Part shown: in pieces, positions 51,136-60,479 of the stretch
How the letters are laid out: each line of letters opens with the position of its first letter
Position numbering within the stretch: the first letter of the stretch is position 1
Source of the DNA: Paraconexibacter sp040581415
GTDB lineage: Bacteria; Actinomycetota; Thermoleophilia; Solirubrobacterales; Solirubrobacteraceae
Direction: 5' to 3'
Assembly: GCF_040581415.1 (NCBI RefSeq)
Contig: NZ_CP114014.1
Span: 5,580,001 to 5,644,000 of the forward strand
Length of the DNA stretch: 64,000 nt
The notes under the pieces: model-generated
Seen by the model: the letters and a program-made list of their open reading frames with translations, nothing else
What the model was told of the DNA's origin: nothing
The model's database searches: none
Made by a program: the position numbers and the translations under genes

Positions 51136-52161
51136 GTGGCGAGCCAGGACACAACCTCCGCGCTGCACGGGGCGGTGCTCGGGCTCGGGATGATCGGCCG
51201 GCACCACGCCAGGCTCCTGCAGGCCGGCCCGCGCGTCCGGTTCGCAGGTGCCGTCGACCCTGGTGGCGATCGGCACGGGGTGCTGCGCGACCCCGCGACG
51301 CTGCACGCGTCCATCCCCGCGCTGCTGGCGGCCGGGCCCGTCGACTTCGCTATCGTCGCCGTCCCGACCGAGGAGCACCTGCCGGCGGTCCGCGAGCTGG
51401 CGGCGGCCGGCGTGCACGTCCTCGTCGAGAAGCCGCTCGCCGCGACCGAGGAGGACGCGCTCGCGCTCATCGCCGCGGTAGAGGACGCGGGACTGCACGG
51501 CGCGGTCGGCCACGTCGAGCGCTGCAATCCGGCCCTGCTGGAGCTGCGCCGGCGCCTGAACGCCGGGGAGATCGGGCGCCCGTTCCTGATCGCGACCGAG
51601 CGCATCGGCCCGTTCCCCGACCGGATCCGCGACGTCGGCGTGGTGAAGGACCTCGCGACGCACGACCTCGACCTGGTCCGCTGGCTCGGCGGTGCCGCGG
51701 TCGCGCAGGTCGCCGCGCAGACGCAGCACCGGATGGGCCGCGCGCACGAGGACCTGCTGCTGGCGACGGGCCGGCTGGGCAACGACGTCGCCTTCAACTG
51801 CGTCGTCGACTGGCTCTCGCCGACCAAGGTCCGCCGCACGCGCGTCCTGGGCGAGGGCGGGATGTTCGTCGCCGACACGCTGAACGCCGACCTGACCTTC
51901 TACGCGAACGCCGCGACCCCCATCGAGTGGGACACCGCCCAGCAGGCACGCGGCGTCAGCGAGGGCGACATGACGCGCTTCGCGCTGTCCCGCCGGGAGC
52001 CGCTGCTGGTCGAGCACGAGGCGTTCTGCGACCTGCTGCTCGGGGTCGACGGGGACGGGGTCGCGGTCACCCTCCAGGAGGGCCTGGAGACCGTGCGGAC
52101 CGCGGAAGCCGTGCTGCGCAGCGCCCGGACCGGCACCACCCAGAGCCTCACTCCGGCCTGA
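51136..52161 (+). CDS. Gfo/Idh/MocA-family oxidoreductase (WbpB-like)
   Basis: The 341-residue NAD-dependent dehydrogenase has a Rossmann start (AVLGLGMIGRHHARLL), the family motif VLVEKPLA near residue 98, and HVERCNPAL and KDLATHDLDLVRWL around the sugar-binding site. WbpB-type members oxidise C3 of UDP-GlcNAcA. It overlaps the nucleotide-sugar dehydrogenase start (TGATG), so the pair acts in one pathway. Confidence 0.9.
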   Translation: MASQDTTSALHGAVLGLGMIGRHHARLLQAGPRVRFAGAVDPGGDRHGVLRDPATLHASIPALLAAGPVDFAIVAVPTEEHLPAVRELAAAGVHVLVEKPLAATEEDALALIAAVEDAGLHGAVGHVERCNPALLELRRRLNAGEIGRPFLIATERIGPFPDRIRDVGVVKDLATHDLDLVRWLGGAAVAQVAAQTQHRMGRAHEDLLLATGRLGNDVAFNCVVDWLSPTKVRRTRVLGEGGMFVADTLNADLTFYANAATPIEWDTAQQARGVSEGDMTRFALSRREPLLVEHEAFCDLLLGVDGDGVAVTLQEGLETVRTAEAVLRSARTGTTQSLTPA

Positions 52162-53447
52162 TGCGGGCGGTCGTCGTCGCGCTCGGCAAGATCGGCCTGC
52201 CGATCGCCGCCCAGCTGGCCCGCACCGGGCACGAGGTCATCGGCTGCGACGTCGACCAGCGCGTGGTCGACCTGGTGAACGCCGGGCAGGAGCCGTTCCC
52301 CGGCGAGGCGCAACTGGCCGAGGTCCTGGCCGACGTCGTCGGGCGCGGCCTGCTACGGGCGACCACCGACACCGCGGCCGCCGTCGCCACCGCGCCGGAC
52401 CTTGTCATCGCGGTCCCGCCGCTGATGGTCGACGCCGACGCCGAGCCGGACTGGTCGATCCTGGACGCGGTCGTCGCGGACATCGCCGCCGGCCTGCAGC
52501 GTGCCGCTTCCGAGGCGGTCGTCACCGTGAGCGTCGAGACGACGCTGCCGGTCGGGACGACCCGCGCGCGCATCGCGCCCGCGCTGGCGGCGGGGAGCGG
52601 CCTGCTCGCCGGCACCGGGTTCCACGTGGTCTTCAGCCCCGAGCGGGTCTTCAGCGGCCGGATCTTCCAGGACCTCGCCACGTACCCGAAGCTCGTCGGC
52701 GGGCTCGACGCGGCCGGCGAGGCGCGCGGCGTGGCGCTGTACGAGCAGTTCCTGCCGGACGTGGAGGTCCGCGCGATGGGCGGTGCGGAGGCCGCCGAGC
52801 TGACGAAGCTCGTCGAGACCACGTACCGCGACGTGAACATCGCGCTGGCCAACGAGTTCGCCCGCCACGCCGACGCGCTCGGGCTCGACGTGCAGCAGGT
52901 GATCGACGCGGCCAACTCGCAGCCGTTCAGCCACGTACACCGCCCGGGCGTCGCGGTCGGCGGCCACTGCATCCCCGTCTACCCGCGGTTCTACCTCGCC
53001 GGGGACCCGGACGCCGTGCTGCCCGCGGTGTCGCGGTCGGTGAACGAGGCGATGCCCGCCTACGCCGTCGGGCTGCTCGGGGACGACGTGCCCGCGGCGG
53101 GCCGCGTCCTGATCCTCGGCGTCGCCTACCGCGGCGGCGTGAAGGAGACGGCGTTCTCCGGCGCGTTCGGCGTGCGCGACGAGCTTCTGGCCCGCGGCCT
53201 GCACCCGGTCGCCGCCGACCCGCTCTACGACGCCGGCGAGCTGGCCGCGCTCGGTTTCGAGCCGTGGCTGCCGGGGACGCCCATCGACGCCGTCGTCATC
53301 CAGGCCGACCACCGCGAGTACGCGACGCTGACGCCGGTCGACGTGCCGGGCGCACGCGTGATCGTCGACGGCCGCGGCGTGCTGGACCCGGCGCCGTTCA
53401 CCGCGGCCGGGGTCCCGGTCCGCCGCATCGGCAGCCCGGCCCGCTGA
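52161..53447 (+). CDS. UDP-sugar 6-dehydrogenase (UDP-ManNAc/GlcNAc dehydrogenase type, WbpA/WecC-like)
   Basis: The 428-residue protein has the N-terminal NAD domain MRAVVVALGKIGLPIAAQLA, ETTLPVGTTR, FSPERVFSG, and the catalytic Cys in GVAVGGHCIPVYP. The C-terminal domain contains LGVAYRGGVKET. These are hallmarks of UDP-N-acetylhexosamine dehydrogenases that make uronic acids for surface glycans. Substrate choice (GlcNAc or ManNAc) cannot be read with certainty. Confidence 0.92.
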   Translation: MRAVVVALGKIGLPIAAQLARTGHEVIGCDVDQRVVDLVNAGQEPFPGEAQLAEVLADVVGRGLLRATTDTAAAVATAPDLVIAVPPLMVDADAEPDWSILDAVVADIAAGLQRAASEAVVTVSVETTLPVGTTRARIAPALAAGSGLLAGTGFHVVFSPERVFSGRIFQDLATYPKLVGGLDAAGEARGVALYEQFLPDVEVRAMGGAEAAELTKLVETTYRDVNIALANEFARHADALGLDVQQVIDAANSQPFSHVHRPGVAVGGHCIPVYPRFYLAGDPDAVLPAVSRSVNEAMPAYAVGLLGDDVPAAGRVLILGVAYRGGVKETAFSGAFGVRDELLARGLHPVAADPLYDAGELAALGFEPWLPGTPIDAVVIQADHREYATLTPVDVPGARVIVDGRGVLDPAPFTAAGVPVRRIGSPAR

Positions 53448-53465
53448 TTCCGGCGCGCTCTGGCT

Positions 53466-53494
53466 GCGAACCCCACGCAGACGGTCGGGTTCGC
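53466..53494. terminator. Hairpin between convergent dehydrogenase and GH5 genes
   Basis: GCGAACCC (53466-53473) and GGGTTCGC (53487-53494) pair perfectly around a 13-nt loop, likely ending both transcripts. Confidence 0.55.
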
Positions 53495-53528
53495 TGCCGG
53501 TCGGCCGCGGCGGGCGGGAGCGCCCGGC

Positions 53529-55562
53529 TCAGGCCTTCGGCTTCGTGGCCTTCAGCGTCACGGCCTTCGTCCGCGGGCGGGCGGCCTTCACGCGCGGCGT
53601 CACGGTGAGGGTCGCCTCGAGCCGGCCGGCCGTCGCGGCAGCCAGCAGCTTGCGACCCGCGGCGTTCACCTTGAGCTTCACCGTGGACGACCGCCCGGCT
53701 TTCAGGCTGTAGGCGGTCGAGGCGACGGTCGTCCGCTTCGGCTTCTTCACGGCCGCCGCCGACGGCTTCGTCGCCGCCCGCGGGCCGGCCGCGATCGTCG
53801 ACCTCGGCTTCGGCTTCGCGGACCCCTGCTTCGCCGTCGCGGACGTCGTCGCCGTGAGGCTGGCAGTGCCGCTGCAGGCGACCGTCCCCAGGCACCGCAG
53901 CCGCAGGGAGGCGACCCCGGCGGCGGACACCGTGACCGACCGCGGCACGCCCGTGAGCGAGACGACGGGCAGGACCGGAGCCGACGGGGTGGGCACCGTG
54001 ACGGTCGGCGGGGGCGGTGGCGGAGGGGTGTCGACGACGTAGTTGACGGTCCGCGTCGCCCCGTGGCCCGCCGCGTCGAGCGCGGTCACGGTGAACGTCG
54101 CCGGACCGGCCTGGCTCGTGTCCAGCAGCGGTGGCGCGCTGCAGGTGACGACCCGGCTGCCGGTGACCTCCGGGCGGCACGCGACCGCCGAGGGGACGGC
54201 CGCCCCCAGGGTCACCCGCTGGCCCTCGACCGGGACGGCGATGTCGATCAGCGGATCCGGGCCGGCGATGGCGTAGCGGACGAGCCGTGCGCGCAGCCCC
54301 TCGCCGAACGGCGTCGGAGTCCCGTCGTAGCGGCTGATCAGCGCGGGCCCGCCGTGACCCAGGTCGTGGCGGCCGTCGCAGAACCAGTACCCGTCGTCGG
54401 TGCCGTCGCCGCCGAACCCGACCGGCGAGACGGGGTTCGTGTCGGTCGCGTTCCACGTCCAGCCCAGGTAGGAGACGCCGTGCGTGTCCGCCCAGTCGAA
54501 GAACTGGTCCGAGAAGTCGTGGTCGCAGTCGTACTCGCCGATCTCCCCCGCGACGACCGGCACGGCCTTGGCCAGCGGGGCCAGCGTCGCGTCCCACGCC
54601 GCCAGGCGCGCCTTCACCGCGTCCGCCGGGGTCGCGTCGCCGCGGCAGTGCTCGCGGCCCTCGGCGCCGAGCGAGGTCCCCGGCACGCACTGGTAGAAGT
54701 GCAGCGACGCGACGATCTGGCCCTCGGGATCGGTCGGCCGGAACTCCAGCCAGCGGCGCAGGTCGGACGCGTAGCCGAGCCCGCCGATCATGATCGGCTG
54801 CCGCGCCCCGGTGCTGCGGACCGCGTCGACCATCGCCTGCATGCCGACCGCCGGGTAGGTCACGGGCCCCGGGCCGCCGGTCCACGTCAGCGTGCAGCCG
54901 TCCCGCCAGCAGACCTCGGGCCGGACCCCCGAGGGGATAGTGACGTCGGCCGAGTCGGGATGGGGCTCGTTGTAGACGTCGAAGATCACGTCGTCGTCGG
55001 CCGCGAACGTCTGCGCGAGCGACGTGAGGAACGGCAGCACCGTGGCGTCAGGGAGCGGCGCGATGTAGCGCGACGCGGTGCCATCGACCGGGACCGACCC
55101 GAACTGGTTGTCCAGGATGACGAACAGGCCCTTCGCCTCGAGCGCCTGGACGAAGCTGACGACCCGGTCGCGGTACTCGGCCGCCGTCCCGCTGCCGGGG
55201 GCCGGCAGGCCGTGCGTCCCGAGCCAGCAGTCCTGGTTGATCGGCAGCCGGACGGCGGTGATGTGCCAGCGCACCATCGCGTCGATCGACGCCTCGTGCA
55301 GCGGGCCGTCCGAGATCCCGCCGAACGTGCACGCGTCGCCGAGCGCGCCGCGGTTCATCCCGAGCAGCCGGACGGGCTTCCCCGTGGCGGTGTCGACCAG
55401 CTGGTTGCCGCGGACGACGACGCCGCCCGGGCGCTTGCCGGGGACGGGCGTGGCGCTCACCTCCCCGGCGCGGACCGGGGCGGGCGCGGCCGCCGCCGAG
55501 GGGGGCAGCAGGGCCGGCGCCAGCGCCAGCACCGCGATCACCGCGGCCGCGAGGCGCTTCAC
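53529..55562 (-). CDS. Secreted GH5-type glycoside hydrolase, copy 1
   Basis: The 677-residue exported enzyme has a signal peptide and a (beta/alpha)8 GH5 domain (about 45-430) with acid/base Glu in VYNEPHP (E199) and nucleophile Glu in AGEIGEYDC (about E340). Then come an Ig-like domain, a Pro-rich linker and a basic tail with paired Cys (LRCLGTVACSG), ending KATKPKA. It should cleave a beta-glucan or related polysaccharide outside the cell. Its GTG overlaps the stop of copy 2 (GTGA). Confidence 0.92.
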   Translation of the reverse strand: MKRLAAAVIAVLALAPALLPPSAAAAPAPVRAGEVSATPVPGKRPGGVVVRGNQLVDTATGKPVRLLGMNRGALGDACTFGGISDGPLHEASIDAMVRWHITAVRLPINQDCWLGTHGLPAPGSGTAAEYRDRVVSFVQALEAKGLFVILDNQFGSVPVDGTASRYIAPLPDATVLPFLTSLAQTFAADDDVIFDVYNEPHPDSADVTIPSGVRPEVCWRDGCTLTWTGGPGPVTYPAVGMQAMVDAVRSTGARQPIMIGGLGYASDLRRWLEFRPTDPEGQIVASLHFYQCVPGTSLGAEGREHCRGDATPADAVKARLAAWDATLAPLAKAVPVVAGEIGEYDCDHDFSDQFFDWADTHGVSYLGWTWNATDTNPVSPVGFGGDGTDDGYWFCDGRHDLGHGGPALISRYDGTPTPFGEGLRARLVRYAIAGPDPLIDIAVPVEGQRVTLGAAVPSAVACRPEVTGSRVVTCSAPPLLDTSQAGPATFTVTALDAAGHGATRTVNYVVDTPPPPPPPTVTVPTPSAPVLPVVSLTGVPRSVTVSAAGVASLRLRCLGTVACSGTASLTATTSATAKQGSAKPKPRSTIAAGPRAATKPSAAAVKKPKRTTVASTAYSLKAGRSSTVKLKVNAAGRKLLAAATAGRLEATLTVTPRVKAARPRTKAVTLKATKPKA

Positions 55563-57658
55563 CGCGACCGCCCTGCGGCCGGCCGCCGGACGGTGGGCCG
55601 CGCCGCCGCCGGACGGAGGGTGAGCTGCGCCGTCCGTGGCCGTGCCGCGGCGACCCGCGGCGTGACGGTGAGAACGGCCTTCAGCCCGCGGGCCGCGGCC
55701 TTCACCCGGGCCCGTGCGGTGCGGGTGAGGCGCAGCTTCACCGTCAGCGACCGGCCGGCCGGCAGCGCGTAGGTCCCCGTGGCCAGGGTGCTCGCGGTCC
55801 GCGGCCTTGTGCCTGCCACGCGCGCCGGGCGCGGTGTCGACAGGCGCAGCGTCCCGCGGCAGGCGATCGTCCCGAGGCAGCGCAGCCGCAGCCCCACCGT
55901 GCCCGCCGCGGAGGCCGTGAGCCCCCGCGGGACGCCCGCCAGCGAGATCACGGGCAGGACGACCGGCGTCCGCGTGGGCGTCGTGGCGGTCGTGGCCGGC
56001 ACGGTCGTGGCGGGCACGGTCGCGGTCGTGGCCTGAGTCGGGATGACCGGAGGCGGTGGCGGCGGGTCGTCGACCACGTAGCGCACGACCTTGGTGCTGG
56101 CCTGGCCGGCGGCGTCGAGGGCGGACACCGTGAGCTCGGCGGGACCGAGGCGCGAGGTGTCCACCGTCTTCGGCGCGGCGCACGTCGCGATCACCGCCGC
56201 GCCCCCGGTGTCCGGCCGGCAGGTGACGTCGGTGGCGAGCGTGGTGCCCATCGGCACGCGCTGGCCCTCGGCCGGGACGGCGACCTCGATCAGCGGCTTC
56301 GGCCCGGTCGCGAAGCGCTGCAGGCGGTTCTTGAGGCCGACGCCGAACGGCGTCGGCGTGCCGTCGTAGTTGCTGATGAGCGCCGGCCCGCCGTGCCGCA
56401 GGTCGTGGCGGCCGTCGCAGAACCAGAAGCCGTCGTCCACGCCGTCGCCGCCGAAGCCACCGGCGACGGCCGGGCCGGTGTCGGTCGCGTTCCACGTCCA
56501 GCCGAGGTAGCCGACGCCATGGGCGTCCGCCCAGTCGAAGAACTGGTCGGAGAAGTCGTGGCCGCAGTCGTACTCGCCGACCTCGGCGGCGACCAGCGGC
56601 ACCTGGGCGGCGACCGGGGCGAGGTACGTGTCCCACGCCTTCACGCGGGCGGTGGCCGCGGCCTTGCCGGCGCTGTCCTCGGGGCAGCCCTTCGTGCCCT
56701 CGTTGCCGAGCGAGGTCCCGGCCACGCACTGGTACAGGTGCGTCGCGGCGATGAGCTGGCCCGCCGGGTCGACCGGCCGGTACTGGAGCCAGGCCGACAG
56801 GTCGCCGGCGTAGTTCAGGCCGCCGACGATGAGCGGCTGCCTGGCCCCGGTCGAGCGGACCGCGTCCACCATCTGCTGCATGCCGACCGCGTCGTAGCTG
56901 ACCAGCTCCGGGCCGCCCGTCCAGGTCCGGACGCAGCCGTCGCGCCAGCACTTCTCCGCCGGCCCGCCCGACACGATGACGCCGTCCCCCGACTCCGGGT
57001 GGGGCTCGTTGTAGAGGTCGATGATGACGTCGTCGTCGTCGCGGAACGTCTCCGCGAGCGAGGTCAGGAACGGGACGACGTTGCCGTCCGGCAGCGGCGG
57101 GATGTAGTCGGCGCCGGTCCCCGGGATCGGCACGGATCCGTACTGGTTGTCGAGGATGACGACGAGCCCCTTCGCCTCCAGCGCGCGCGCGTAGTCCACG
57201 ACGATGGTGCGGTACTCCGCGGCGGTCATGATGCCGCGCGGGCGGCCGTGGATGCCCAGCCAGCAGTCCTGGTTGATCGGCAGGCGCACCGCGGTGATGT
57301 GCCAGCGGATCATGGCGTCGATCGTCTCGTCGTGGATCGGGCCGTCCGAGACGCCGCCGTAGTTGCACGCGTCGCCGAGCGCGCCGCGATTGACCCCGAG
57401 CAGCCGCATCGGCAGGCCGGTGGACGTGTCGATCAGCTTGTTCCCCCGCACGACCACGGCGCCGGGCCGGCCGCCGGCCACGGGCGCGGCAGCCCGCGGC
57501 GCCGTCCTGCTGCCGGCCGCTGCGCCGTGAGCGCTGAGGACCGCTGCTGCGCTGCGCGGGGACGCGACGGGGCCGGCCAGCGCGGCAGGCGGCAGCCCGG
57601 CGGCGGCGCCGAAGAGGCCGGACACCACCAGTGCTGCGATCGCGCCCCGCTTCCCCAT
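55559..57658 (-). CDS. Secreted GH5-type glycoside hydrolase, copy 2
   Basis: The 699-residue paralogue of the downstream gene has the same order: signal peptide, GH5 domain with LYNEPHP (about E218) and AAEVGEYDC (about E359), Ig-like domain, Thr/Pro linker, and a Cys-paired basic tail (LRCLGTIACRG). The catalytic domains align with almost no gaps, while linkers and tails differ, which indicates an old tandem duplication. TACGCT lies 6 nt before its ATG. Confidence 0.92.
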   Translation of the reverse strand: MGKRGAIAALVVSGLFGAAAGLPPAALAGPVASPRSAAAVLSAHGAAAGSRTAPRAAAPVAGGRPGAVVVRGNKLIDTSTGLPMRLLGVNRGALGDACNYGGVSDGPIHDETIDAMIRWHITAVRLPINQDCWLGIHGRPRGIMTAAEYRTIVVDYARALEAKGLVVILDNQYGSVPIPGTGADYIPPLPDGNVVPFLTSLAETFRDDDDVIIDLYNEPHPESGDGVIVSGGPAEKCWRDGCVRTWTGGPELVSYDAVGMQQMVDAVRSTGARQPLIVGGLNYAGDLSAWLQYRPVDPAGQLIAATHLYQCVAGTSLGNEGTKGCPEDSAGKAAATARVKAWDTYLAPVAAQVPLVAAEVGEYDCGHDFSDQFFDWADAHGVGYLGWTWNATDTGPAVAGGFGGDGVDDGFWFCDGRHDLRHGGPALISNYDGTPTPFGVGLKNRLQRFATGPKPLIEVAVPAEGQRVPMGTTLATDVTCRPDTGGAAVIATCAAPKTVDTSRLGPAELTVSALDAAGQASTKVVRYVVDDPPPPPPVIPTQATTATVPATTVPATTATTPTRTPVVLPVISLAGVPRGLTASAAGTVGLRLRCLGTIACRGTLRLSTPRPARVAGTRPRTASTLATGTYALPAGRSLTVKLRLTRTARARVKAAARGLKAVLTVTPRVAAARPRTAQLTLRPAAARPTVRRPAAGRSR

Positions 57659-57664
57659 CGGCAC

Positions 57665-57670
57665 AGCGTA
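57665..57670 (-). promoter_or_regulatory. -10 box (TACGCT) of the GH5 pair
   Basis: On the minus strand TACGCT ends 6 nt before ATG 57658. It gives the GH5 pair its own leaderless promoter, apart from the APH/WecB operon just upstream. Confidence 0.5.
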
Positions 57671-57681
57671 CGTGCCCGATC

Positions 57682-58563
57682 TCACCCGCGTCGCGCTCGC
57701 AGCCACGCGAGCGCCGCGGTCACCGCCGGGCTGCGGCGCTGCCCACGGCGGTCGGAGAGGATCGTCCCCCAGACCGCAGCCTGCAGGACCCGGGCGTCGA
57801 CCAGCAGGTCCAGGTGAACGGGGTCCAGCGCCACCCGGCCGTAGCCGGCGAGCAGGGACGCCGCCTCCGCCGGGGCGTGGCCGAAGACGCGGGCATTCGC
57901 CTGGCTGCAGGCGAGGTCCCAGCCGGGCGGGCCGTGGAAGCAGTCCTCCCAGTCGTTCCACAGTGGACCACGAGCGGTGTGCAGGACGTTGCCGGGATGG
58001 GCGTCGCCGTGGACCGTGTGCCGCGGCAACGGCGTCGCGGCGAGGTCGGCCGGGACCCGTGCCGCCCAGAACCCGAGCACGGTCGCCTCGTCGGGCGTGA
58101 AGATGCGCGGCCGGCGGGCGCAGAGGCGCACGGCCAGCCGGCACGCCTCCTCGATCGGCCCGTCCGCGGGCACGGCCGGTCCGCGGGCGGCGAGCAGGTC
58201 GTGGCACAGGCGCAGCGCCCGGCCCGCCGGGGCCAGGTCGACCGGGGCGGCGACCGTCGGCACGTACCGCCAGAAGCTGATCGCCAGGCCGTCCTCCTCG
58301 TGCGGGCCGGGCGGCAGGAGGTCGGTGGGCGGGACGACCGGCGCGCCCGTCGCCGCGAGGCTTCCGGCGACCGTCAGCTCGCGGGCCAGCCACCCGCCCC
58401 CCGGCCGCACGGTCCCCGTGGTCGTGGCCACCCGGGCGACCACCGGCGCGGGCTGCAGGTGCACGAGGGTGTTCGACCCGTCGTGCAGCACGCTCGGCGC
58501 CGTGCTGCGGATCCCCGCTCGCGCTGCGACCGCCAGCGCGGCGGTGACCGCCTGCTGCCTCAA
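57682..58563 (-). CDS. Aminoglycoside phosphotransferase-fold kinase
   Basis: The 293-residue protein has the APH/choline-kinase fold. The Brenner motif HGDAHPGNVLHT supplies catalytic Asp and Asn, followed by WNDWEDCFHGPPGWDLAC with the metal-binding Asp and the common substrate-side segment. The N-lobe has VVARVATT with the ATP-anchoring region. The TTG start overlaps the WecB stop (TTGA), so expression is coupled to it. It may phosphorylate a sugar or small alcohol; antibiotic resistance is not implied. Confidence 0.82.
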   Translation of the reverse strand: MRQQAVTAALAVAARAGIRSTAPSVLHDGSNTLVHLQPAPVVARVATTTGTVRPGGGWLARELTVAGSLAATGAPVVPPTDLLPPGPHEEDGLAISFWRYVPTVAAPVDLAPAGRALRLCHDLLAARGPAVPADGPIEEACRLAVRLCARRPRIFTPDEATVLGFWAARVPADLAATPLPRHTVHGDAHPGNVLHTARGPLWNDWEDCFHGPPGWDLACSQANARVFGHAPAEAASLLAGYGRVALDPVHLDLLVDARVLQAAVWGTILSDRRGQRRSPAVTAALAWLRARRG

Positions 58564-59681
58564 GGCCCGACGGGACCCGCAGCACCGGGGCCGCCACCGG
58601 CACCCGGAACACCCGTGGCCAGCGCGCCCAGGGCGGCGACGACCCGCTCGGCGGCGTGACCGTCCCCGTACAGCTCGGGCCGCGCTGCAGGCATCGTCCG
58701 GTCCAGCGCCGCGATCGCGGCGTCCCGGTCCAGGTCGACGAGCACGTTCCAGCCGCTGTCGACCGTCTCGACCCACTCGGTGGTGTCCCGCAGCGTGATG
58801 CAGGGGACTCCCGCCAGGTAGGCCTCCTTCTGCACGCCGCCGCTGTCGGTGAGCATCGCGCGGGCGCGGGTGAGCAGCGCGGTGAAGGCGAGGTAGCCCA
58901 GCGGCGGGGTGAGCCGGATGTGGTCGGCCGACTGCAGCGTGTCCAGCAGCCCGGCCGCGTCCAGGCGCGCGCCGGTGCGCGGGTGCAGCGGCAGGACCGC
59001 CGGCAGCGGCAGGGCCAGGAGCAGGTCGACGAGCGCCCTCAGCCGGCCCGGATCGTCGACGTTGCCGGCGCGGTGCGCTGTGACGAGGACGTACTGCCCG
59101 GGCTCGACGCCGGCGTCGCGCAGCGGGACGTCGTCCGCCGCCGCGCGCGGCTGGAACAGCTGCGCGACGTCGACCATCACGTCCCCGACCAGGACGCGGT
59201 CGCCCACGGCGTGCTCGCGCGCGAGGTTGTCGATCGCCGTCTGCGAGGAGCACAGCAGCAGCTGCGACATGTGGTCGGTGAGGACGCGGTTCAGCTCCTC
59301 CGGCATGCGCCGGTCGAACGACCGCATGCCCGCCTCCACGTGGGCGATCGGCACGCCGGCCTGCGCGGCGGCGAGGGCGCCGGCGAGCGTCGAGTTGGTG
59401 TCGCCGTAGACGAGGACGGCGTCCGGCCGCGCGTCGGCGAGGATCGGCTCGATCGCGGTCAGCATGCGGGCGGTCTGCGCGGTGTTCGACCCCGAGCCGA
59501 GGCTGAGCTGGTGCTCGGGCCGCGGGATCCCGAGCTCGGTGACGAAGATCGTCGAGAGCTCGTCGTCGTAGTGCTGGCCGGTGTTGACGAGCAGCTCCTC
59601 GTGCTGCTCGCGCAGGACCCGGGAGACGGCGGCAGCCTTGACGAACTGAGGCCGGTTCCCGATGACCGTGACGAACCTCAT
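58560..59681 (-). CDS. wecB: UDP-N-acetylglucosamine 2-epimerase (non-hydrolysing)
   Basis: The 373-residue enzyme has MRFVTVIGNRPQFVKAAAVS, NTGQHYDDELS, VYGDTNSTLAGALAA, HVEAGMRSFDRRMPEE and LTDSGGVQKEAYLAGVPC, all typical of WecB/MnaA and of WbpI relatives. It interconverts UDP-GlcNAc-type and UDP-ManNAc-type sugars. It overlaps both neighbours by 4 bp. The C-terminus ends in a Gly/Pro/Ala tail. Confidence 0.94.
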   Translation of the reverse strand: MRFVTVIGNRPQFVKAAAVSRVLREQHEELLVNTGQHYDDELSTIFVTELGIPRPEHQLSLGSGSNTAQTARMLTAIEPILADARPDAVLVYGDTNSTLAGALAAAQAGVPIAHVEAGMRSFDRRMPEELNRVLTDHMSQLLLCSSQTAIDNLAREHAVGDRVLVGDVMVDVAQLFQPRAAADDVPLRDAGVEPGQYVLVTAHRAGNVDDPGRLRALVDLLLALPLPAVLPLHPRTGARLDAAGLLDTLQSADHIRLTPPLGYLAFTALLTRARAMLTDSGGVQKEAYLAGVPCITLRDTTEWVETVDSGWNVLVDLDRDAAIAALDRTMPAARPELYGDGHAAERVVAALGALATGVPGAGGGPGAAGPVGP

Positions 59682-60472
59682 GCGTCGCCGTCGCCACTCG
59701 CCGCGGCGGCGCGGTGCGCGGCGAAGCGCTCCGCGGCGGCCACGGTGTGCGGCCCCGGGGCCTGCGAGAGCGCGCGGCCGTCGATCGACACGACCGCCTG
59801 CACCTCGCGCGTCGTCGACGCGAGGAACGCCTCGCTCATCGACGTCAGGTCGTCCCGGATCGTGATCCGCTCCTGCGCGCCGGTGAGGGTGATCACGTGC
59901 CGGCGCGTGATCGAGTCCAGGATGTGGTCGTCCAGGGGCGGCGTGCAGAGCCGGTCGTCGATCACGCAGAAGAAGGACGAGGTCGGCGCCTCGAGGACCC
60001 GGCCGTGCGGGGTCAGCAGCAGCGCCTCCTCGGCCCCGGCCTCGACGGCCAGCCGCGTCGCGAGCATGTTCGACGCGTACGACAGCGACTTGATGCCGTC
60101 CATGATGCGGGTAGGCGCGAACTGGACGGTCGCCAGGCTGACCGTGGCCGTGTGCTGCTTGACGGCCTCCAGCAGCGCGACGCGGCGACCGCCGCGGGTG
60201 AAGAAGACGCGCAGCTGGCCGTCGAAGCCGGGCGCGCGCGCGAGCAGCGCGTCCACGTCGGCGCGGAGCGCGTCGACGTCGACCGGGAGCCGCAGGTTGC
60301 CGGCCGACAGCTCGAGGCGGGTGAGGTGCTCGTCCCATGCGAACGGGCGGCCGGCGTAGAGGCGCACCACCTCGAACGCCCCGTCACCCCGGAGCAGTCC
60401 CTCGTCCGTCACCGGGATGGTCGCGGCGGCGGCCGGCCCGATGGCGCCGTCGATCGATGCGAGGAGCTCCAC
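59678..60472 (-). CDS. Class IV aminotransferase (BCAT/ADC-lyase-like)
   Basis: The 264-residue PLP enzyme of fold type IV has IPVTDEGLLRGDGAFEVVRLYAGRPF near the start and DGIKSLSYASNMLATRLA with the likely PLP lysine. GRVLEAPTSSFF and DSITRRHVI are also present. Candidates include branched-chain or D-amino-acid transaminase and aminodeoxychorismate lyase. GTG 60472 is chosen because TATCGT lies 7 nt upstream; GTG 60496 and GTG 60481 lie upstream or inside that box. It overlaps wecB by ATGA. Confidence 0.88.
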   Translation of the reverse strand: MELLASIDGAIGPAAAATIPVTDEGLLRGDGAFEVVRLYAGRPFAWDEHLTRLELSAGNLRLPVDVDALRADVDALLARAPGFDGQLRVFFTRGGRRVALLEAVKQHTATVSLATVQFAPTRIMDGIKSLSYASNMLATRLAVEAGAEEALLLTPHGRVLEAPTSSFFCVIDDRLCTPPLDDHILDSITRRHVITLTGAQERITIRDDLTSMSEAFLASTTREVQAVVSIDGRALSQAPGPHTVAAAERFAAHRAAAASGDGDA

Positions 60473-60479
60473 GCGCCGC

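Noticed and set aside
57682..58563. Aminoglycoside resistance gene
   Set aside because: The fold alone does not show resistance; coupling to wecB suggests a metabolic kinase.
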